Shown here: piece by piece, positions 15,150 to 24,787 of the stretch | How positions within the stretch are numbered: the stretch's first letter is position 1 | Layout: each line of letters starts with the position of its first letter | Origin: WGA-3G sp965214045 | Lineage (GTDB): Bacteria > Poribacteria > WGA-4E > WGA-3G | NCBI GenBank assembly: GCA_965214045.1 | Contig: OZ243935.1 | Location: forward strand, 930,001-994,000 | DNA: 64,000 nucleotides | Direction of reading: 5' to 3' | Translations under genes and position numbers: made by a program | The notes under the pieces: generated by a model | The model's database searches: none | The model's input: only the letters and a program-made list of their open reading frames with translations | What the model was told of the DNA's origin: nothing

Positions 15150-18100
15150 TTACAATCGATTATAGCCGTAGCCTTGACCTGTAATTTCGAAGAGTGCAGC
15201 TGCCGCTTGGAAGTGAATCTCAGCGTCTTGGTCTTGGAGAATCAATTCAAGCAGTGTCACCGCCTTTGAATTTTTAGCTTCCCCAAGTGCCTTGATAGCA
15301 TCAAGCCGGAAACCTCTCGTAATTTGGGCTTCATGCAGTGCCGTTAGTTTTTCCACTAACGCCGTCACCGCCTTGTCCGTCCCAATTTTCCCCAACACCC
15401 GCGATGCATCTCGCCGAATTTCGACGTGGTTTTCATCGTTATTCATCACTTCAATAAGGGCATCAGTTGTTGTTTCATCAGCCAACTCACCAAGCCCTTG
15501 CGTTGCCGCTCGGCGGACATCATGCTCGGGTTCGTTTTCCCCTTTCATTATTTGGACGAGTTCCGGTATGAGTTCGCTAATTCCGGCTTGTCCAACGCTC
15601 AGTGCAGTTGCTTTTCGGGTGTCCACGTCTGGATCAACCAATCGCTGTTTAAGTTGTGAAATGTCCAAAGTAACATCAGCCGTTTGGCATCTACCTAAAG
15701 CCACCATTGCGGCATTTCTGACTTGGTGGTTTTCCCACTCATCCTCAGCACGGGTTAACATTTTGGGAGCAACAAATGCTGGTAGGTTTAACTTTTTGGC
15801 AGCGTTGACGAAGACTTCCCAACTCCAATTTCGTTTCAGATCGTCTGCCCCGATGGCTTTTCTGTTTACGGCATCCTCAAGTGCGACGATATATTCGGTA
15901 TCGTCAATGAGGCGTTTACCAATCGCTTCAGCGGCACGCGCCCCGCCAATTACACCAAGTGCAGTTGCGGCTTTTGTCCGAGAAGAAGCCTTAGCTAACG
16001 CATCCGTACTCGCATCCAATGCTATTTGCTTGTCTTCCAAGATAGCGATTAGTTTGGAAATCGCTGTTTCACTTTCGAGTTTTCCCAAAGCAACAATAGC
16101 GTTCTTTGAGATATTCCCGACTCGGATATCTAACGCGCGAATCAACACATCTTCAGCGGCTTTATCACCAATATTGCCGAGTGCTGCTACGGCAGCATCG
16201 CGGACAATATCCAGCTCCAACGGATTTTCAACGATCTCGCTGAGTTGCGCAACTGCTTTTGCATCCCTGAGGTTGCCCAAAGCAGCAACGGCTCGCCATC
16301 GGATCTCTGCATTTCGATCGGAGAGCGCAGTTAGCAACGGTGCGGAGGCACGTTCATCTTTAAGGACACCAAGGGATACTGCCGCCGCGGCCCGAACGGA
16401 CTTCATCTCATCCATGTTTTCGAGAACAACGATCAACGGTTCAACAGCCCGACGCTCTTTGAATCCACCGAGCGATTCCGCGGCGCGCCTACGGACGACA
16501 TAACTTGGGTGTTTCAGTTCTTCGAGCATTACATCAACGGCAACTTTTTTCGCAGACGCTCCGATCACATGAACAAGTGCCCATCGGACCCACTCATCAT
16601 CTGCAGATTTAAGAGCATCGAGTGCGAATTCGGCTGTTGGAATGTTGTTATCTTTGATTAATGCGCCAATTACCTCGTCTTGAACAGATTGTACTTCGTA
16701 TCCATCATCAAAACTCCCCAACCCCTTCTTAACAATATCAACAAGTCCTCTATCACCGGCTTGAATCTCGCGGAGTGCGACTGCGGCTTGGAAGCGGGTT
16801 GTTTCATACTTATCGTTTTTCAGCACATCTACCAGTGGATCGACAACCTTTTGCCCTTTTATTTTCCCGAGCGAAATCGCCGCTTCCTGTCGGACAGCAC
16901 CCTGTTTATCCTTTTTCAACGCCGTAACCAGGGGTGGGATTGCGTTATCCCCGCTGACTTCACCGAGTGCCCACGCGGCGCTTTGTCGCACGGTTGCGCG
17001 TCCATCGTCTCGAAGTGCGTTCGCCAGAGGCTCTACAACTGTGTCCCCCTTGATGATCCCCAATGCTCGAGCGACCTCACTCCGCACAAGACTCGGAATC
17101 GGTTTGAGTTCACCCCATGTCCGATAGTTTGCGCGTGGATACTCAGGAGTCCATCGAATCTGGAAGGAATCAACCTGTGTTCGGAGCGTATCCAACGTTT
17201 TGTATTCCCGCTTCATGTGCCGTTGAAAATCTGAAATCTCGTCAAATTGTGTGGAAAGGACCCAGAGTAGCACAGGCATAGATTCAGGGGCTTGGATCCG
17301 GCTCAACACCTTAACAGCATTTGCACGTAGGACGGGACTGGTCTCGTCACTGAACATTAGAAGTAGCATCGGTTGTGTTGCTTCTTCAGGTTTGAGTCGC
17401 CAGAGTGCCGTAAGAGCCGCAATGCGTAAGGTCTCACGCATATTTTTTTCCATCGCTATAATGATCAACTTTTGAACGGCATCCGCTGTGGATACACCGA
17501 TTTTTCCGAGTGCCTCTGCCGCGTTCGTTGCGGTAGTGTCGTCATAAGAGAGCGCGTTCGTGAGAGCGATGACTGCCCTATTATTCTCGCCACGTGCCCG
17601 CATATTACCAAGTCCGATCGCTGCGAATGCCTTTACCTCTTTATATGGATCGCTGTCTAATGCTTCAATGAGTGGAACGATTGCACGTCGGTCACCGATT
17701 TGCCCAAGCGCGTCTGCGACCTTCACCCGAATTTCATCTGCTCCGTTTTTGAGAGCGTTAATCATCGGTAGAACAGCAACACCGCGCATCTCGACGAGTG
17801 CCGCCAATGCTTCATCCTGTAATTCTTCGTTTGCCAACTCATCTATGAGTGCTTCTACACCATCTCTCGATTTGAGTAACCCGAGTGCTTGGATCGCGGC
17901 TGATAAGGTTCCGATCCTATATTTTTTCATCCACAAACCATCAATATAAGCACTCGCGATGTACTGGTATTCTGTTGCAAAGCCGGTGTCCTCATCCGGA
18001 ATGAGATTTCGCGCACCAGTATCCAACACCTCAAGTAGCGGGGCAACAGAGACTTCTCCTATACGATTCAGTGCAGCTATAGCAGTATCTTTGACGTAAC

Positions 18101-18980
18101 TGTTCGGATCTGCAAGAAGGCGGACGAGATCAGGAACAGCCGTTTCCGTTTGTATGTTCCCGAGAAGTTTAGCAGCGTGCATCCGTACCTGCGCATTGTT
18201 GTTTCTGAGGGCGAGTTGGAGTCCCGGTACAATTATTGCACTTTCAGAAACTGAACTTATTGATTGTTCCAGTGCGACAATTGCTCGATAGGCGACTTCA
18301 GGAGCATTCTTCGTTTCGGTAAGGGCTTCTTCAAAAATTGGGATGAGTTCAGGGTTCCGCATCGCACCCAAATAACGGATCGCCTCTTTTTGTATGGCTG
18401 TATCTTTATGGTGCGTTGCCTGCTGCAAGCGTTCAACAACGGCTTCTGCATCTCCGAGTTTTGCCTTGAGTTCCGAAACTGCTGCGAGCGCGTTGGGTTG
18501 ATAGCATTTTTCCGCGGCTAAAATCCCTATAACGACAGCGGCATCCGCGTGCGTTACGAGTTCAGAAAGCAATTCTGCGCGCTTTTCGACTGCTTCAGCA
18601 AGCGACACAGCGAAGAGTCCAGAGATAGCGTTCTGCGAACGGACAAGTCTTTCTTGTCGGTCAAGTTCATCAGAGTCGGGATCTTCTTGTAACGAAATAG
18701 CGAAGATATCTGCCGCCAATGTTTCAAGATAAGCATTCGATTGTGCAATCGCTTGGTGCCAACTCTCTGTTTCAGTGCGCGTCCGGTTTTGTAAGAAAGC
18801 CCGCAGATGTTGCGCCTCCTGATTCTCAGCGTCTGTCTTCTGAACCGCTACTTCTGCGGCAGCATAATCTCCGCGAACAATAGCGGCTCGCGCGTCAATA
18901 ATGTCCCTGTTCTCTTTCTCACCACATCCTACCACGAAGATAATAGCCGCGATGAGTGAGAGATGGATACAGATTTTCAT
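15150..18980 (-). CDS. Giant HEAT-repeat lipoprotein
   Basis: 1276 residues. A hydrophobic N-terminus with lipobox VVGC (Cys19) predicts a lipoprotein. From about residue 130 to the end it is a chain of ~30-residue HEAT/PBS-lyase-type repeats, recognisable by recurring 'A..ALG.IGD..A...L...L.D....VR..AA.ALG' patterns. One stretch near 590-620 ('QFDEISDFQRHMKREYKTL') breaks the repeat rhythm. HEAT solenoids bind protein partners; no catalytic motif is visible, so it is likely an envelope scaffold. Its SD comes from repeat R1 copy f1. Confidence 0.85.
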   Translation of the reverse strand: MKICIHLSLIAAIIFVVGCGEKENRDIIDARAAIVRGDYAAAEVAVQKTDAENQEAQHLRAFLQNRTRTETESWHQAIAQSNAYLETLAADIFAISLQEDPDSDELDRQERLVRSQNAISGLFAVSLAEAVEKRAELLSELVTHADAAVVIGILAAEKCYQPNALAAVSELKAKLGDAEAVVERLQQATHHKDTAIQKEAIRYLGAMRNPELIPIFEEALTETKNAPEVAYRAIVALEQSISSVSESAIIVPGLQLALRNNNAQVRMHAAKLLGNIQTETAVPDLVRLLADPNSYVKDTAIAALNRIGEVSVAPLLEVLDTGARNLIPDEDTGFATEYQYIASAYIDGLWMKKYRIGTLSAAIQALGLLKSRDGVEALIDELANEELQDEALAALVEMRGVAVLPMINALKNGADEIRVKVADALGQIGDRRAIVPLIEALDSDPYKEVKAFAAIGLGNMRARGENNRAVIALTNALSYDDTTATNAAEALGKIGVSTADAVQKLIIIAMEKNMRETLRIAALTALWRLKPEEATQPMLLLMFSDETSPVLRANAVKVLSRIQAPESMPVLLWVLSTQFDEISDFQRHMKREYKTLDTLRTQVDSFQIRWTPEYPRANYRTWGELKPIPSLVRSEVARALGIIKGDTVVEPLANALRDDGRATVRQSAAWALGEVSGDNAIPPLVTALKKDKQGAVRQEAAISLGKIKGQKVVDPLVDVLKNDKYETTRFQAAVALREIQAGDRGLVDIVKKGLGSFDDGYEVQSVQDEVIGALIKDNNIPTAEFALDALKSADDEWVRWALVHVIGASAKKVAVDVMLEELKHPSYVVRRRAAESLGGFKERRAVEPLIVVLENMDEMKSVRAAAAVSLGVLKDERASAPLLTALSDRNAEIRWRAVAALGNLRDAKAVAQLSEIVENPLELDIVRDAAVAALGNIGDKAAEDVLIRALDIRVGNISKNAIVALGKLESETAISKLIAILEDKQIALDASTDALAKASSRTKAATALGVIGGARAAEAIGKRLIDDTEYIVALEDAVNRKAIGADDLKRNWSWEVFVNAAKKLNLPAFVAPKMLTRAEDEWENHQVRNAAMVALGRCQTADVTLDISQLKQRLVDPDVDTRKATALSVGQAGISELIPELVQIMKGENEPEHDVRRAATQGLGELADETTTDALIEVMNNDENHVEIRRDASRVLGKIGTDKAVTALVEKLTALHEAQITRGFRLDAIKALGEAKNSKAVTLLELILQDQDAEIHFQAAAALFEITGQGYGYNRL

Positions 18981-18983
18981 ATT

Positions 18984-19067
18984 TCTAATTTCCTTGCGGT
19001 TCTGTCAGATAGGTTTTGAAAAATAACGTGCCTTCCCGTATATCCGCCTGCGCCGATGTTGCAGGCT
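18984..19067 (-). repeat. Repeat R1, copy f1
   Basis: 'CTAATTTCCTTGCGGTTCTG' followed by 'ATCCGCCTGCGCCGATGTTG' CAGGCT. It provides the SD (GCAAGGAAATTAGAAAT-ATG on the minus strand) of the HEAT lipoprotein. Confidence 0.75.
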
Positions 19068-19158
19068 TTTTAATTTTTCCTTGCGGTTCGGTCAGGTAGG
19101 TTAAAACTTCTTCCGTCCTTTACGTATATCCGCCTGCGCCGATGTTGCAGGCTACAGT
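19068..19158 (-). repeat. Repeat R1, copy f2 in tandem with f1
   Basis: A second full unit follows f1 directly, with the same 'CCGCCTGCGCCGATGTTGCA' 3' half. It ends a few bases from the glycyl-tRNA synthetase stop codon. Confidence 0.75.
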
Positions 19159-19164
19159 AACTTT

Positions 19165-22100
19165 TTAATTTCCAGCGATTACGAGTTTTGTCAGGTCTGC
19201 GACAGCGTAGATATTCCGTCCGATCTGGTTCAATAAAGCCAATCGATTCGTGCGCAGTGCTGGTGCCTCCGCCATAACCAAAACATCATCAAAGAATGTG
19301 TCTATTGCGGGTTGTAAAGCGGTGAGTTGCGTCAGCAGTTTCGCGTAGTCGCGTTCCTGAATGCTCTGCTGGAACCCCAACTCCGTCTCAGTGATACAGG
19401 CATACAACTGCTTTTCAGCATCGTCGCACAGGAGCGTCGCGTCTACAGTTTCTGGCGCGTCCGATGGTAAAATTCTCAGTACCCGATTGAGTGCATTATA
19501 CACTTCCTCAAAATTTGGTGTCAAGCGAAATTCGGCAAGTGCGCTGGCGCGTTTGAGAATATCAATGATGTCAACAACACCAACCGCCAAAACAGCATCG
19601 GCGAGATCTGGCGCGTATTGATGTGTCTGCAGCAAGATAACGCGTTGGCGCTCTTTGATGAAGTTAAGGACACTCGCTCGTGTATCATCGGCTAATTCGA
19701 CGGTATAGAGGGAGATCGCTTTTTCGACAACAGCATCTAAAGAGAGCGGCAACTTCCGGTCTTGGAGGATTCGGATTGTGCCGAGCGCATGCCGTCTTAG
19801 CGAGTACGGGTCTTGCGAACCTGTGGGACGTTCTTCTATACCGAAATATCCGACAATCGTGTCGAGTTTATCGGCGATTGCGACGAGTGCCCCGACTTCA
19901 GTTTCAGGCAGCGGTGTATCAGCACCGAGGGGTTGGTAATGTTCAGCAACCGCAGTTGCGACAGGTTCCGCTTCTCCACTGTTTTGTGCGTAATATTTCC
20001 CGGTAATTCCTTGTAATGACGGGAATTCGATTACCATATACGTCGTCAGATCCGCCTTAGAGAGCCATGCTGCGCGTTCTGCATGATCGACAGTTATTTC
20101 CGGCACTTGCAGTTCTGTACCGATGCACCGAACCAACGCTTTAAGGCGTTCCGCTTTATCTAAGAGTGAACCGAGTTTCGCGTGGAAGACAACTGAACCT
20201 AAACGCTCAACCTTATCGACGAGACCGGTTTTCTGGTCTTCGCTGTAGAAGAACTCGGCATCGTTGAGTCTGGCGTGGAGGACGCGTTCATTCCCGTGCC
20301 GAACGCCGTCAATATTGCCGTCTGTTCCGTTAGAAATCGTAATAAATTTCGCGGCGAGTACGGACTCACTGCTCCACATCGGAAAATAGCGTTGATGTGT
20401 CTTCATCGCGGTAATTAGCACTTCAGAGGGTATCTCCAAATGCGACTCACTAAAATTGCCGACAATCGGTTGTGGGTTTTCCACAAGATAGTTCACCGTA
20501 TCCAGCAATTCTTCATCCAGTATTGGAAGGCATCCCTCGACCTCGAAAACGTCTCTTACTTGCTTTTCAATTGTTCCTCTGCGCTCTTTCGGACAGACGA
20601 TGACCTCAACAGCACGCAGTTTCTCGATATAGGCACTTAATTCAGCAGAAGTTAACGTTACCGGTTCAGGATGTAAGGAGCGATGCCCGTAGGTTATCCG
20701 TCCTGCGTGTGCCGCGCCGTAAGTGCAGTTGACGATCTCATCTCCGAGTAATGCCACGAGCCATCGGATCGGACGCGCAAAGCGAGCGAACGCGCGCGGT
20801 TCCTCGGAGTCGGTCTCCCAGCGCATGGTCTTCGGAAAACGGAGTGCTTCGATCCATTCAGTTAACAGCGTCGTCAAGATATCTCGTGCCGGGATTCCGG
20901 TCTCGAGTTTGGAAGCAGCGACATACTCGCCTCGTTCGGTTTCAACGATACGGAGTGCTGTCAAGTCAACACCCTGTGTTTTTGCGAAGCCGATTGCGGC
21001 TTTTGTCGGTTCGCCGTTTTCATCGTAGGCGATACGCTTGGGAGGTCCCACGACCTCTGTCTCTTGGCTTTCTTGAAGGGTCTTTATGTCTTTAATACTG
21101 AGCGTGATACGACGCGGTGTGCCGAGGGTTTCAACATCGCCAAACGGGATTCTGTGGTTCGTAAGGGATTCAGTCGCGAGTTCACGCAACTGCTCAAGGA
21201 CGGGCGGAACATAACTCGCTGGTATCTCTTCCGTGCCGATTTCAAATAGGAGGTCAGCGGTTTCAGTGCGGTTAGAAACCGCACCTACCGTGGTGGGGGC
21301 TGATTCGGGGCGGTTAGAAACCGCATCTACCGCTGTGGAGGTTGTCTCTATGTTAAAACGTCCTATGAGGGGGTGTTCCATCTCTTCGCGCTGTTTAACA
21401 TAGGCGCGTGCTATCCGTTGCGCGAGCCGTCGGACGCGTTCGATGTAGTTTACCCGCTCTGTGACGCTGATGACCCCACGCGCATCTAACATGTTGAAGG
21501 TATGCGAGCATTTTAAGACATGATCGGTTGCCGGTAGCACTAACCCTGCATCTAAACACGCATGGGTCTCCTTCTCATACGTGCTAAACAACTCGAAAAG
21601 CATGTCTACATCCGCACGCTCGAAGTTATATGTCGAGTACTCCACCTCGCTCTGCCGATGGACATCCCCGTAATTAACGTGTTCGTTCCAGCGGATGTCA
21701 AAAAAGTCATCAACATCCTGTAGGTAGAGTGCAATGCGCTCAAGTCCGTAGGTAATCTCAGCACAAATAGGATCAAGGTCTATGCTCCCCATCTGTTGGA
21801 AGTAGGTAAACTGTGTGACTTCTGCGCCGTTCCACCAGACTTCCCAACCGAGTCCGGAGGCACCAAGCGTCGGTGATTCCCAATCGTCTTCTACGAATCG
21901 GATATCGTTCTTGCGAGGGGAGATACCGAGACTATAGAGGCTCTCAAGGTAGAGGGGAAGCACATTTTCAGGTGCAGATTTGAGTATCACCTGATATTGG
22001 TAATATGCCCCGACGCGGAATGGGTTTTCGGCATATCTACCGTCAGTTGGACGGCGCACAGGTTCTACATACGCCACTCGCCACGGTTCTGGACCGAGGC

Positions 22101-22224
22101 ATCGCAAAAATGTTGCGGGGTTAAATGTGCCTGCGCCGACTTCTATATCGCACGGTTGCTGGATGATGCACCCGTGATCTGCCCAAAATTTTTCTAACGC
22201 TAAAATTATTTCTTGAAGAGTCAT
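19165..22224 (-). CDS. glyQS: Glycyl-tRNA synthetase, fused alpha and beta chains
   Basis: 1019 residues. Residues 1-~290 are the alpha chain (start 'LQEIILALEKFWADHGCIIQ', 'GAGTFNPATFLR'), the class II catalytic core of the bacterial (alpha-beta)2 enzyme. Residues from about 325 are the beta chain (LLFEIGTEEIPASY, later an HD-like segment and an anticodon-binding C-terminus). Most bacteria encode these as two genes; a fused form is known in some lineages such as Chlamydia. The linker at about 293-322 is encoded by two copies of palindromic repeat R2 and carries a duplicated AVSNR peptide. Confidence 0.93.
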   Translation of the reverse strand: MTLQEIILALEKFWADHGCIIQQPCDIEVGAGTFNPATFLRCLGPEPWRVAYVEPVRRPTDGRYAENPFRVGAYYQYQVILKSAPENVLPLYLESLYSLGISPRKNDIRFVEDDWESPTLGASGLGWEVWWNGAEVTQFTYFQQMGSIDLDPICAEITYGLERIALYLQDVDDFFDIRWNEHVNYGDVHRQSEVEYSTYNFERADVDMLFELFSTYEKETHACLDAGLVLPATDHVLKCSHTFNMLDARGVISVTERVNYIERVRRLAQRIARAYVKQREEMEHPLIGRFNIETTSTAVDAVSNRPESAPTTVGAVSNRTETADLLFEIGTEEIPASYVPPVLEQLRELATESLTNHRIPFGDVETLGTPRRITLSIKDIKTLQESQETEVVGPPKRIAYDENGEPTKAAIGFAKTQGVDLTALRIVETERGEYVAASKLETGIPARDILTTLLTEWIEALRFPKTMRWETDSEEPRAFARFARPIRWLVALLGDEIVNCTYGAAHAGRITYGHRSLHPEPVTLTSAELSAYIEKLRAVEVIVCPKERRGTIEKQVRDVFEVEGCLPILDEELLDTVNYLVENPQPIVGNFSESHLEIPSEVLITAMKTHQRYFPMWSSESVLAAKFITISNGTDGNIDGVRHGNERVLHARLNDAEFFYSEDQKTGLVDKVERLGSVVFHAKLGSLLDKAERLKALVRCIGTELQVPEITVDHAERAAWLSKADLTTYMVIEFPSLQGITGKYYAQNSGEAEPVATAVAEHYQPLGADTPLPETEVGALVAIADKLDTIVGYFGIEERPTGSQDPYSLRRHALGTIRILQDRKLPLSLDAVVEKAISLYTVELADDTRASVLNFIKERQRVILLQTHQYAPDLADAVLAVGVVDIIDILKRASALAEFRLTPNFEEVYNALNRVLRILPSDAPETVDATLLCDDAEKQLYACITETELGFQQSIQERDYAKLLTQLTALQPAIDTFFDDVLVMAEAPALRTNRLALLNQIGRNIYAVADLTKLVIAGN
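21268..21332. repeat. Two R2 palindromes inside the glyQS linker
   Basis: GCGGTTAGAAACCGC occurs twice (about 21268-21282 and 21310-21324), each followed by A[CT]CTACCG. The unit resembles the intergenic palindromes at 6671, 50613 and 56770 and is read in frame here. Confidence 0.7.
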
Positions 22225-22771
22225 ATCTGTTTTTTCTTAGCACGCTCCATTCGGATTGATTAATTCAAGTAGTTATTGTATCACAATAGATATTTTTAAT
22301 TCAACGGGTTTTTAGGATTATGCAGTTGGTTGGTGTTTGTCTGAATGCCCGTCGTATGAATCAACGGATCATTGTATATCTTCCGATAAATGTTCCGAAG
22401 AAACGTTAACTTTCACGGAGGATTCACGGAGGATTTTACGGACGTAGGCGGGCCGTGGGTTCGTGAGATTCAATATGCTGTTTCTCCGTGAAAAACGAAT
22501 GTGAAAATATAATTAACATATCGGATCAGTGTTTTTAGAACCAGAGGTACTTATCTTTTCAAGTTTAAAACGTAAATTTCCATTGCATTTTCAAGGGAGA
22601 ACACGGTATAATAGAGGTCAATGTATCTGTTTATATCAGGGCGATCGCGAGACTATAAAGAATAAGATGCCCCAAAGACTTCAGTGTATGTCTGAATCTC
22701 GGAATTTCGCAGATGACACAGATGTCGCGAATTCACATTGAATTTCGTAAGAAGATGCTTTCCAGTAACCA
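22225..22771. other. Long intergenic region with direct repeat and promoter
   Basis: No credible gene is visible. It contains a tandem 'CACGGAGGATTCACGGAGGA' pair (about 22416-22436) and a sigma-70-like promoter, TTGCAT (22583-22588), 18 bases, TATAAT (22607-22612), pointing to the small gene at 22772 with a long leader of about 150 bases. Confidence 0.5.
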
Positions 22772-23005
22772 ATGCACTTTGAAATTATTGGCGCGGTTGA
22801 GGATATTGAGACGATTGCTGTAGGTGGACGAATCCGTGAGATTCACAGACTCCGTGAACAATATGGTTCTGGAAGATGGCGGAAACTGAAGGGAATTGCC
22901 TACATTCGTCTGGCGAAAGGCAGTATCCGAAGAGCAGAAATTCATTGGTATGAAGCCCATGGAATTGGAAGAAAAAAGGTGAAAATCAAACGATTTTTGG
23001 ACTAA
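22772..23005 (+). CDS. Small conserved hypothetical protein
   Basis: 77 residues, strongly basic toward the C-terminus (GRKKVKIKRFLD). It resembles, from memory, a short protein found in pairs in cyanobacteria and other environmental bacteria: 'FEIIG.IEDIETIA.G..IRE...LR..YG.GRWRKLKG'. The function is unknown; the size, charge and tight pairing with the next gene (5 bases apart) suggest a two-gene module such as toxin-antitoxin, which is only inference. Confidence 0.6.
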   Translation: MHFEIIGAVEDIETIAVGGRIREIHRLREQYGSGRWRKLKGIAYIRLAKGSIRRAEIHWYEAHGIGRKKVKIKRFLD

Positions 23006-23010
23006 AAACG

Positions 23011-23238
23011 ATGAAAAAGAAATTATCGGAAACACAATTCGTGCTTTGCATCGAGAATGCGGATTGTGAAGACTTAGAGAAACGAAAGTTCTACCGACTT
23101 TTGCCGGATGAAAAGGCGGCAAAAGAGGGATATCTACGAGTCATTGATGAATCCGAGGAGGACTATTTGTATCCTGAATCTTATTTCATTTTTTTGCAAT
23201 TACCTCCGAGAGCAAGGGAGGCACTCATAGCGACATGA
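23011..23238 (+). CDS. Small conserved hypothetical protein, partner of the preceding gene
   Basis: 75 residues with 'LEKRKFYRLLPDEKAA' and 'LRVIDESEEDYLYPESYF'. This matches a recurring small family in which a short protein describes 'Y.VLPD..A...G..RVIDESGEDYLYP'. The function is unknown. It begins five bases after the 22772 gene and is probably translated from the same message. It is convergent with the HsdS remnant. Confidence 0.6.
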   Translation: MKKKLSETQFVLCIENADCEDLEKRKFYRLLPDEKAAKEGYLRVIDESEEDYLYPESYFIFLQLPPRAREALIAT

Positions 23239-23263
23239 TGAGTGGACTCAATTCCGAGTAGGT

Positions 23264-24038
23264 TCAGGTCACATCTGAGACAGATTCCAGATAGTTGATG
23301 GCGGTCTGCTTGTCGTGCTCAATGGCAATTTCGACTGCGCGTTTGGCATGTTCTAAAAGATGCTTTGCCTGATCGCGTAAACTAAAGGATTCGATGACTT
23401 TCCGTTGGATTTCAGCCTGCTTCTCCCCTCTAATTATTGGAAGAACAATTTTCTTGAATTCGTCCTTGTTGATAGATGTAAGAATTGTTCCACTACATCC
23501 TTTCTTAAGTTGTAACTGCCCAACACTGCTCTTTAAAAGGACCAGTAAAGTTTCTGAATTAAGTACATCTGATTGGACAACATGAAATCCGGTAGAGCAT
23601 AAAACATCATCGTATTCCTCAGTTATTAGCGCGGTACTTTCCAACGATCCCTCAATAGATGAAACAATTACATCTCCAATGGTAGCCCTGCGCCGTGCTC
23701 GGGTTGGCAAATTTTGTCCCAGTTCTACCATACAACCTGTTATTTCTCCACTGCTGCCAATATTTGCAAGTTCAATATACCTGTATTCAGTTTTAGGATC
23801 AGGATTGAAAGTGCTATCCTTCAAACGTACCAGATTTTCCAACGTATCCCAACCGCCAGGGTAATTTTTAATGGTGTTGACGATTTCGTCATATTTCGGT
23901 TGGAAATAATCTGCATCAATGCGTTCGGCGCGTTCGGTGTCTGAGAAGTTTTTGACGAAGGTTAATTGATGCTTTGGTTGCCAGTCCACGAGTTCGAGTT
24001 CGGCATCATATTTCTCACACTGAGATTTTTTAACAATA
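23264..24038 (-). pseudogene. Restriction endonuclease specificity subunit (HsdS) remnant
   Basis: About 258 codons corresponding to the C-terminal half of a type I S subunit: 'ADYFQPKYDEIV', a target-recognition region 'YRYIELANIGSSGEI...GDVIVSSIEGS' and a final coiled-coil helix 'LLEHAKRAVEIAIEHDKQTAINYL'. The frame is open without a good start up to the IS end at 24039 and includes residues before the GTG at 23989. The first recognition domain was therefore probably removed by the IS insertion. No hsdM or hsdR is in the window. Confidence 0.75.
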
Positions 24039-24547
24039 GGTAGTGTTTACATTTAGAAAGTATTGATATTTCGGAGGTCTTGTGGTATGATATGTTTATG
24101 GAAACTCCAAAAACAGACACATTTCAAGACCTCCCTCATGTTATCAGTGATGCCGCCTGGCGAAGCATCTTACCGTTTCTTCAAGCGTATCCCAACGTCT
24201 ATGTCGGCATGCCAGAAAACTGTAGACGCTTCCTCTCCGCAGTGCTTTGGATCACCAAAGAAGGGGCGACCTGGCGGGCCCTGCCGAACGTCTATGGATA
24301 TTGGAACACGATCTACCGCCGTTTCGGGAGATGGTGCGATGCGGGTGTCTTTGAGGCACTGCATGAGCATTTTCACGATGCGGGTGAACTCTCGGCACTC
24401 CTCGTGGATTCTACAATCGTGCGGGCTCACTCCTGCGCGGCCGGGGCTCCAAAAAAAAAGGCGGACAAGACGCAGCCGCGCTCGGACGAACGCGCGGGGG
24501 ATTCACGACGAAACTCCATCTGTCTCTGAGTGATGAGTGGGTCCCCT
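24039..24547 (+). mobile_element. IS5-family insertion sequence, 3' part deleted
   Basis: The left end GGTAGTGTTTACATTTAG follows TA (24037-24038). The transposase reading starts at 24098. Homology ends near 24547, where remnant host sequence resumes, and no right inverted repeat is found. The same terminal repeat bounds the 138-bp element at 3979-4116. Confidence 0.8.
24098..24547 (+). pseudogene. IS5-family transposase, truncated, with programmed frameshift site
   Basis: The first frame encodes the IS5-type N-terminal domain ('ISDAAWRSILPFL', 'WITKEGATWRALP', 'VDSTIVRAHSCAAG'). A run of nine A then G (24451-24460) is a slippery site. A -1 shift there joins AGGQDAAALGRTRGGFTTKLHL, cut as AALGRTRGGFTTK, the standard start of the second frame with its DDE region. 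The reading then breaks at the junction near 24547, so the catalytic domain is lost and the protein cannot be active. Confidence 0.8.
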
Positions 24548-24699
24548 GCATTGTGAATATCTTCTCGAGATTTGCTATGGGCAGCAACAACCCCGGATAG
24601 TAATTCAGTATTTTCGCTAATTTCGCAATCAACGATAAGCAGCCAAGCATCGGGGTATTTCTGCTCTATCTCTTGGAGGGTTAGCCGTTCGTTAGTCAT
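24548..24699 (-). pseudogene. 5' remnant of a small gene cut by the IS
   Basis: 'ERLTLQEIEQKYPDAWLLI' through 'HSKSREDIHNA' (about 50 residues) resembles the start of a common ~90-residue protein with 'L.EIE..YP..WVLI.D', usually of the small DUF5678-like type. From GDPLITQ onward the frame is IS DNA, so the C-terminal half is missing. Confidence 0.6.
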
Positions 24700-24787
24700 T
24701 TTACTTTCTCCTTTTCAAGGGAACACCCATACCACGGTGTCTGCTAAAGTCAATAAGATTATATCCTATTCCGAAGGCTATTTCAAA

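Noticed and set aside
15292..16503. 403-codon open frame opposite the HEAT-repeat gene
   Set aside because: It is rich in Ser and Ala and lacks any domain; it mirrors the repeat structure of the real gene and has no ribosome site.
24148..24430. Minus-strand frames over the transposase
   Set aside because: They are shadows of the IS5-type transposase and show no family.
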